Assembly: GCA_002104905.1 (NCBI GenBank) | Contig: MCFE01000044.1 | Coordinates: 124,001 to 188,000, forward strand | Direction: 5' to 3' | DNA length: 64,000 bases | DNA from: Basidiobolus meristosporus CBS 931.73 | Taxonomy: Eukaryota; Basidiobolomycota; Basidiobolomycetes; Basidiobolales; Basidiobolaceae | Part shown: positions 57,101 to 64,000 of the stretch, piece by piece | Numbering within the stretch: the first letter of the stretch is position 1 | Layout of the letters: every line of letters starts with the position of its first letter | The notes under the pieces: model-generated | What the model saw: the letters and a program-made list of their open reading frames with translations, nothing else | Told to the model about the DNA's origin: nothing | Database searches by the model: none | Translations under genes and position numbers: made by a program

Positions 57101-60100
57101 AGTGAGACGCCTTCGATTCCGTGGGCTTGAGTTCAGCGCTAGAGTGGCCAGCCTTTGATCCTGTGGGCTTGTGTTCTTCGCTAGAGTGGGGAGCCTTTGA
57201 TTCGGTGGGCTGGTGCTCTTCGCTAGAGCGGGGAGCCTTGGACTTGGGGGACTTGGGCTCTACACTTGAGTGGGCAGTCTTTGATTCAGTCGACTTGTGC
57301 TCTTCGCTAGAGTTGCCAGCCTTTGATTCGGTGGGCTTGTGCTCTTCGCTAGAGCGGGGAGTCTTGGACTTGGGGGACCTAGTCTCTACGCTAGAGTGGG
57401 GAGCCTTTGATTCCGTGGGCTGGTGCTCTTCGCTAGAGCGGGGAGCCTTGGATTTGGGGGACTTGGGCTCTACACTTGAGTGAGACGCCTTCGATTCCGT
57501 GGGCTTGTGTTCTGCGCTAGAGTGGGCAGCATTTGACTCTGTGGGCTTGTGCTCTTCGCTAGAGTGGGGAGCCTTTGATTCAGTGGGCTGGTGCTTTTCG
57601 CTAGAGTGGGCAGCCTTTGATTCGGTGGGCTTGTGCTCTTCACTAGAGTGGGGAGCCTTTGATTCGGTGGGCTGGTGCTCTTCGCTAGAGCGGGGAGCCT
57701 TGGACTTGGGGGACTTGGGCTCTACACTTGAGTGAGACGCCTTCGATTCCGTGGGCTTGTGTTCTGCGCTAGAGTGGGCAGCCTTTGACTCAGTGGGCTT
57801 GTGCTCTTCGCTAGAGTGGGCAGCCTTTGATTCGGTTGGCTTGTGTTCTTCGCTTGAGGGGGTAGCCTTAGACTTGGGGGACTTGGGCTCCACACTTGAG
57901 TGGGTAGTCTTGGATGCCGTGGGCTTGGGCTCTTCACTAGAGTGGGGAGTCTTTGATTCGGTGGGCTTATGCTCTTCACTAGAGTGGGGAGCCTTTGATT
58001 CAGTGTGCTTGTGCTCTTCGCTAGAGCGAGGAGCCTTAGACTTGGGAGACTTGGGCGCTACACTAGAATGAGAAGCCTTCGATTCGGTGGGCTTGTGTTC
58101 TTCGCTAGAGTGGGGAACCCTTGTTTCCGAGGACACAACGGCACTACTGCTGCTGCTCAATGTGCTACCTGGAACGGGTGACGTGTTGGTAGATGCCGAT
58201 GAGACAGTGGTACTGCTACTGCTGCTGGATGTGCTACTTGGCGAAACAACTGGTGACGAGGTAGTGGTTGTCGATGACACAACGGCACTGCTGCTGCTGC
58301 TAGATGTGCTGCTTGGCGAAACAACTGGTGACGAGGTAGTGGTTGTCGATGACACAACGGCACTGCTGCTGCTGCTAGATGTGCTGCTCGGCGAAACAAC
58401 TGGTGACGATGTAGAGGCTACCGATGACTCGATGGCACTGCTGCTGCTGCTAGATGTGCTGCTCGGCGAAACAACTGGTGACGAGGTAGAGGCTACCGAG
58501 GACACGATGGCACTGCTACTGCTGCTAGATGTGCTGCTTGGCGAAACAACTGGTGACGAGGTAGTGGTTGTCGATGACACAACGGCACTGCTACTGCTGC
58601 TGCCAGATGTGCTACTTGGCGAAACAACTGGTGACGAGGTAGAGGCTACCGATGACACGATGGCACTGCTGCTGCTGCTAGATGTGCTGCTCGGCGAAAC
58701 AACTGGTGACGAGGTGGTGGTTGTCGATGACACAACGGAACTGCTGCTGCTGCTAGATGTGCTGCTCGGCGAAACAACTGGTGACGAGGTAGAGGCTACC
58801 GATGACACGATGGCACTGTTGCTGCTGCTAGATGTGCTGCTAGGCGAAACAACTGGTGACGAGGTAGAGGCTACCGATGACACGATGGCACTGCTGCTGC
58901 TGCTAGATGTGCTGCTTGGCGAAACAACTGGTGACGAGGTAGTGGTTGTCGATGACACAACGGCACTGCTGCTACTGCTAGATGTGCTGCTAGGCGAAAC
59001 AACTGGTGACGAGGTAGAGGCTACCGATGACACGATGGCACTGCTGCTGCTGCTAGATGTGCTGCTTGGCGAAACAACTGGTGACGAGGTAGAGGCTACC
59101 GATGACACGATGGCACTGCTGCTGCTGCTAGATGTGCTGCTAGGCGAAACAACTGGTGACGAGGTAGTGGTTGTCGATGACACAACGGCACTGCTGCTGC
59201 TGCTAGATGTGCTGTTCGGCGAAACAACTGGTGACGAGGTAGAGGCTACCGATGACACGATGGCACTGCTGCTGCTGCTAGATGTGCTGCTCGGCGAAAC
59301 AACTGGTGACGAAGTAGTGGTTGTCGATGACACAACGGCACTGCTGCTGCTGCTGGACGTGCCACTTGGCGAAGAAACGGGTGACGAGTTGGTAGATGTC
59401 AATGAGGTAATGGTACTGCTGCTGCTAGATGTGCTGCTACTGCCAGAAGTAGGTTTAGTGCTTGAGTCAGAGCTGGAGCTGGTGGTCTGTTTAGAACATG
59501 GACCTGATACCGGTGTTCCTGGTATATTACAGGCGTACTGCACTAGGCCTTGGTAACCACAAACGTCTCCTTGAGCACAACATATAATTTGTGGTCCATT
59601 TCCTTGGTTACAGTAGTACATGTGGCCACTATTTTCGGAGTCGCAATAGTAGTAGTTGCCTGCGGCGGTATTCTTGCATTGGTCAATCACGTTTTGAGGA
59701 ATTTTCGGGGTGTTAGTCACCGAGCTAGCGGCACTAGTGCTGGTACCTGATGGAGAACTTGGAGCAGCCTGAGAACTAGAGGCGGAAGCAGTGGAGGTAG
59801 ATGTGCTACTTTGGGACACAACAGTTGGTGAGCTTGGGGATGCTAATGCGGAAGTAGTACCGGTGCTACTGCTGGTAATGCTAGTGCTGGTGCTGCTGCT
59901 AGATGTGCTGTTACTGCCAGAAGTAGGTGCGGTGCTTGAGCCAGAGCTGGAGCTGGTGGTCTGTTTAGAACATGGACCAGACACCGGTGTTCCTGGTATA
60001 TTACAGGCGTACTGCACTAGGCCTTGGTAGCCACAAACGTCTCCTTGAGCACAACATATAATTTGTGGTCCATTTCCTTGGTTACAGTAGTACATGTGAC

Positions 60101-63100
60101 CACTATTTTCGGAGTCGCAATAGTAGTAGTTGCCTGCGGCGGTATTCTTGCATTGGTCAATCACGTTTTGAGGAATGTTCGGGGTGTTAGTCACCGAGCT
60201 AGCGGCACTAGTGCTGGTACCTGATGGAGAACTTGGAGCAGCCTGAGAACTAGAGGCGGAAGCAGTGGAGGTAGATATGCTGCTTGGGGACACAACAGGA
60301 GATGAGCTTGTGGATGCCAATGCGGAAGTAGTCCCGGTGCTGCTGCTGGTGCTGCTGGCGTTACTGCTAGATGTGCTGTTACTGCCAGAAGTAGGTGCAG
60401 AGCTTGAGTCAGAGCTGGAGCTGGTGGTCTGTTTAGAACATGGACCTGATACCGGTGTTCCTGGTATATTACAGGCGTACTGCACTAGGCCTTGGTAACC
60501 ACAAACGTCTCCTTGAGCACAACATATAATTTGTGGTCCATTTCCTTGGTTACAGTAGTACATGTGACCACTATTTTCGGAGTCGCAATAGTAGTAGTTG
60601 GCTGCGGCGGTATTCTTGCATTGGTCAATCACGTTTTGAGGAATCTTCGGGGTGTTGGTTACCGAGCTAGCAGTACTAGTGCTGGTACCTGATGGAGAAC
60701 TTGGAGCAGCCTGAGAACTAGAGGCGGAAGCAGTGGAGGTAGATGTACTACTTGGGGACACAACAGTTGGTGAGCTTGGGGATGCTAATGCGGAAGTAGT
60801 ACCGGTGCTACTGCTGGTAATGCTAGTGCTGGTGCTGCTGCTAGATGTGCTGTTACTGCCAGAAGTAGGTGCGGTGCTTGAGCCAGAGCTAGAGCTGGTG
60901 GTTTGTTTAGAGCATGGACCTGATACCGGTGTTCCTGGTATATTACAGGCGTACTGCACTAGGCCTTGGTAACCACAAACGTCTCCTTGAGCACAACATA
61001 TAATTTGTGGTCCATTTCCTTGGTTACAGTAGTACATGTGGCCACTATTTTCTGAGTCGCAATAATAGTAGTTGGCTGCAGCGGTATTCTTGCATTGGTC
61101 AATCACGTTTTGGGGAATCTTGGGGGTGTTGGTCACCGAGCTAGCAGTACTAGTGCTGGTACCAGATGGAGAACTTGGGACAGGCTCAGAACTGGAAACT
61201 GAAGCAGTGGAGGTAGATGTGCTGCTTGGGGGCACAACAGGAGATGAGCTTGTGGATGCTGATGAAATAGTGGTGCTGGTGCCGGTGCTGCTGCTAGATG
61301 TGCTGCTACTGCCAGAAGTAGGTGCGGTGCTGGAGTCAGAGCTGGAGCTGGTGGTTTGCTTAGAACATGGACCTGATACCGGTGTTCCTGGTACATTACA
61401 CGCGTACTCTACCAGGCCTTGGTAGCCGCAAACGTCTCCTTGGGCACAACACATAACTTCTGGTCCATTTCCTTGGTTACAGTAGTACATGTGGCCACTA
61501 TTTTCCGAGTCGCAATAGTAGTAGTTGCCATAAGCTGTATTCTTGCACTGGTCAATCACGTTTTGAGGAATCTTAGGGGTGTTGGTTACCGAGCTAGCAG
61601 TACTAGTGCTGGTACCAGATGGAGAACTTGGGACAGGCTCAGAACTGGAAACTGAAGCAGTGGAGGTAGATGTGCTGCTTGGGGGCACAACAGGAGATGA
61701 GCTTGTGGATGCTGATGAAATAGTGGTGCTGGTGCTGGTGCTGCTGCTGCTGCTAGATGTGCTGCTACTGCCAGAAGTAGGTGCGGTGCTGGAGTCAGAG
61801 CTGGAGCTGGTGGTTTGCTTAGAACATGGACCTGATACCGGTGTTCCTGGTACATTACACGCGTACTCTACCAGGCCTTGGTAGCCGCAAACGTCTCCTT
61901 GGGCACAACACATAACTTCTGGTCCATTTCCTTGGTTACAGTAGTACATGTGGCCACTATTTTCCGAGTCGCAATAGTAGTAGTTGCCATAAGCTGTATT
62001 CTTGCACTGGTCAATCACGTTTTGAGGAATCTTAGGGGTGTTGGTGACCGAGGTAGCAGTACTAGTGCTAGTACCAGATGGAGAACTTGGCACGGCCTGA
62101 GAACTAGAAACCGAAGCAGTGGAGGTAGATGTGCTGCTTGGGGGCACAACAGGAGATGAGCTTGTGGATGTTGATGAAATAGTGGTGCTGGTGCTGGTGC
62201 TGCTGCTAGATGTGCTGCTACTGCCAGAAGTAGGTGCGGTGCTGGAGTGAGAGCTGGAGCTGGTGGTCTGTTTAGAACATGGACCAGATACCGGTGTTCC
62301 TGGTACATTACACGCGTACTCTACCAGGCCTTGGTAGCCGCAAACGTCTCCTTGGGCACAACACATAACTTCTGGTCCATTTCCTTGGTTACAGTAGTAC
62401 ATGTGACCACTATTTTCTGAGTCGCAATAGTAGTAGTTGCCATAAGCTGTATTCTTGCATTGGTCAATCACGTTTTGAGGAATCGTAGGGGTGTTGGTGA
62501 CCGAGCTAGCAGTACTAGTGCTGGTACCTGATGGAGAACTTGGGAGAGGCTCAGAACTGGAAACCGAAGCAGTGGAGGTAGATGTGCTGCTTGGGGGCAC
62601 AACAGGAGATGAGCTTGTGGATGCTGATGAAATAGTGGTGCTGGTGCTGCTGCTAGATGTGTTGCTACTGCCAGAAGTAGGTGCGGTGCTGGAGTCAGAG
62701 CTGGAGCTGGTGGTCTGTTTAGAACATGGACCAGATACCGGTGTTCCTGGTACATTACACGCGTACTCTACCAGGCCTTGGTAGCCGCAAACGTCTCCTT
62801 GGGCACAACACATAACTTCTGGTCCATTTCCTTGGTTACAGTAGTACATGTGGCCACTATTTTCCGAGTCGCAATAGTAGTAGTTGCCATAAGCTGTATT
62901 CTTGCACTGGTCAATCACGTTTTGAGGAATCTTAGGGGTGTTGGTGACCGAGCTAGCAGTACTAGTGCTGGTACCAGATGGAGAACTTGGCACGGCCTGA
63001 GAACTAGAAACCGAAGCAGTGGAGGTAGATGTGCTGCTTGGGGGCACAACAGGAGATGAGCTTGTGGATGCTGATGAAATAGTGGTGCTGGTGCTGGTGC

Positions 63101-64000
63101 TGCTGCTAGATGTGCTGCTACTGCCAGAAGTAGGTGCGGTGCTGGAGTCAGAGCTGGAGCTGGTGGTCTGTTTAGAACATGGACCAGATACCGGTGTTCC
63201 TGGTACATTACACGCGTACTCTACCAGGCCTTGGTAGCCGCAAACGTCTCCTTGGGCACAACACATAACTTCTGGTCCATTTCCTTGGTTACAGTAGTAC
63301 ATGTGACCACTATTTTCTGAGTCGCAATAGTAATAGTTGCCATAAGCTGTATTCTGGCATATGTCAATCACATCTTGTGGAATCTTGGGGGTGCTTGTCA
63401 CTGAGCTTGAAGTACTAGTGCTGGTACCAGATGGAGAACTTGGGAGAGGCTCAGAACCGGAAACCGAAGCAGTGGAGGTAGATATGCTGCTTGGGGACAG
63501 AACAGGAGATGAGCTAGGGGATGTTGTGGAGACGGTGCTACTGGTGCTGCTGCTAGATGTGCTGCTACTGCCAGATGTAGGTGCGGTGCTGGAGTCAGAG
63601 CTGGAGCTGGTGGTCTGTTTAGAACATGGACCAGACACCGGTGTTCCTGGTACATTACACGCGTACTCTACCAGGCCTTGGTAGCCGCAAATGTCGCCTT
63701 GAGCACAACACATAATTTCTGGTCCATATCCCTGGTTACAGTAGTACATGTGGCCACTATTTTCTGAGTCGCAATAGTAGTAGTTGCCATAAGCTGTATT
63801 TTGGCATATGTCTATCACGTTTTGAGGTATCTTGGAGCTATCCATCACATAGCTATCACCACTGGTGCTCGAACTGGCAGCTGAGCTAGAAGGATAGCTG
63901 CACACTGGATTAACTCCATTATCATGGCAAACTTGACCTGCGGGACACGCCTGCGGAGACCATTCTCCATTAGTGCACTCACCGATACTCTGTGAGTCAA
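48166..64000 (-). CDS. giant modular cell-wall mucin/adhesin with 8-Cys domains and CBM19-like ends (5' end cut)
   Basis: An open minus-strand frame enters at the right edge and runs to 48498. A further segment, 48166-48489, carries the C-terminus in another frame. At least about 5,200 residues are visible; the signal peptide lies outside. Order from the N-side: CTNGEWSPQACPAGQVC (CBM19-like), ten 8-Cys domains, Ser-rich 25-mers, charged 14-mers, sixteen 109-residue repeats, twelve 14-mers, then a Thr/Val-rich strand. The end is a CBM19-like motif (KCIDGTYAC...CSNGKLIQNHCAAGTVC). The two frames join if an intron from GTAAGC (48656) to TTGCAG (48484) is removed, or by a one-base correction in a CCCCC run. 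Such Ser/Thr-rich, Cys-domain proteins are heavily O-glycosylated wall or surface proteins; the CBM19-like ends suggest chitin anchoring. Function is inferred. Confidence 0.85.
48780..49290 (-). repeat. twelve 42-nt repeats encoding PTEPAKSEGHNSQK-type 14-mers
   Basis: Twelve contiguous units with small changes (PANS, SAKS, PAKS; one EGHSSQ). The unit shares the SEGHNS core with the tail of the 109-residue repeat next to it, so it probably arose by amplification of that tail. Confidence 0.9.
49290..54420 (-). repeat. sixteen 327-nt repeats (109 residues each)
   Basis: The conserved element TVVTDTVVETITPKPSVET recurs every 327 nt; one copy near 52,230 lacks a single codon. The inner copies are almost identical in DNA while the first and last are diverged, the pattern expected from unequal exchange or gene conversion. 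The unit includes ESTHYSTRTETQYVTKVVVD and a Ser/His-rich tail. Because the period is divisible by three, long antisense frames also remain open. Confidence 0.93.
54430..58130 (-). repeat. 42-nt repeats encoding charged His/Glu/Lys/Ser 14-mers
   Basis: Roughly 85 copies of a 14-residue unit with consensus HSSEEHKPTESKAP. A basic variant, HSSVEPKSPKSKAPR, is inserted at intervals. Larger blocks of several units are themselves repeated (for example around 55,080-55,740 and 55,850-56,400), showing higher-order duplication. Confidence 0.9.
58140..59460 (-). repeat. 75-nt serine-rich tandem repeats
   Basis: About 17 copies of a 25-residue unit (SSPVVSPSSTSSSSSS followed by AIVSSVAST or AVVSSTTTT). 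The two variants alternate. The DNA is a near-perfect minisatellite within the coding frame; dense Ser/Thr predicts a glycosylated stalk. Confidence 0.9.
59462..63830 (-). repeat. ten tandem 8-cysteine domains (unit about 450-475 nt)
   Basis: Each unit is a domain of about 70 residues, starting IPQNVIDQCKNTAYGNYYYC, continuing DSENSGHMYYCNQGNGP and MCCAQGDVCGYQGL, and ending GTPVSGPCSKQ. Between units are Ser/Thr/Pro linkers of about 80 residues. Ten copies can be counted. The C-proximal four differ together (KNTAAA/KNTAAG, QIICC, LVQYACNI against KNTAYG, EVMCC, LVEYACNV), which indicates two expansion rounds. The fold is not one I recognise. Confidence 0.9.

Noticed and set aside
54430-58130. 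CRISPR-like regular 42-nt repeats
   Set aside because: The repeats are contiguous, coding and without unique spacers, in a eukaryotic genome; they are a coding minisatellite.
48999-59556. Very long open frames on the plus strand opposite the mucin gene (up to 725 codons)
   Set aside because: All repeat periods are divisible by three and stop-free in several frames, so antisense frames stay open automatically. Their translations (repeated RLGRLGRLRRQ or LLLLLDVLLGE) are low-complexity shadows, while the minus frame has signal-like Cys domains and conserved motifs.
1-64000. tRNA, rRNA or transposon sequences
   Set aside because: I looked for B-box-like GGTTCGANTCC with a matching A box, rRNA cores, reverse transcriptase/transposase motifs and terminal repeats, and found none. 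The search was by eye only; a covariance-model scan could still reveal small RNAs.

Overview
This is fungal nuclear DNA. Most genes are cut by short introns of about 58-71 nt with GTAAGT/GTATGT-like donors, and the gene set is fungal: a Medusa-type regulator, an Atf1-type bZIP, a two-finger GATA factor, Nnf1, fungal Atg5 and a huge cell-wall mucin. Genes for tetrahydrobiopterin synthesis and recycling, a divergent intronless EF-1alpha and a bacterial-style SUKH gene suggest an early-diverging (zygomycete-grade) lineage. Basidiobolus is my best guess; that assignment is inference. No tRNA, rRNA, CRISPR array or transposon was recognised.

Layout, left to right. 1-4 kb: a truncated CFA-synthase-like methyltransferase diverging from TANGO2, then a SUKH (SMI1/KNR4) gene. 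4.8-9.4 kb: a Medusa (DUF7082) regulator with about 2 kb of upstream DNA. 9.4-14.7 kb: four minus-strand genes, SNU23 (tri-snRNP), mL53 (mitoribosome), NSE3 (SMC5/6) and the divergent EF-1alpha. 15.3-22.2 kb: REX3-like exonuclease, UBP8/USP22 (SAGA deubiquitinase), RPL16/uL13, TAF10 (TFIID/SAGA). 22.5-29.9 kb: ATG5, NNF1, the convergent pair QDPR / GTP cyclohydrolase I, mitochondrial uL10, and the rRNA methyltransferase BMT2. 30-44.5 kb: F-box/LRR protein, small secreted protein, Atf1-like bZIP, UCHL5/UCH37 diverging from SF3A1, a PQQ-like repeat protein, a GATA factor, a small membrane protein, and a C2 protein resembling Inn1/Fic1.

44.9-64 kb: a DHTKD1-like 2-oxoacid dehydrogenase E1, then one giant minus-strand gene filling 48.2-64 kb and running off the right edge. 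It encodes a modular secreted-type mucin of at least about 5,200 residues. From N to C it has ten 8-cysteine domains, a serine-rich 25-residue repeat, about 1,200 residues of charged His/Glu/Lys 14-mers, sixteen copies of a 109-residue repeat, twelve 14-mers and a terminal CBM19-like chitin-binding motif. This is the most unusual object in the window.

Spliced models below were built by eye: reading phase was carried through every exon and checked against conserved protein motifs. Start codons and first exons are the least certain parts.
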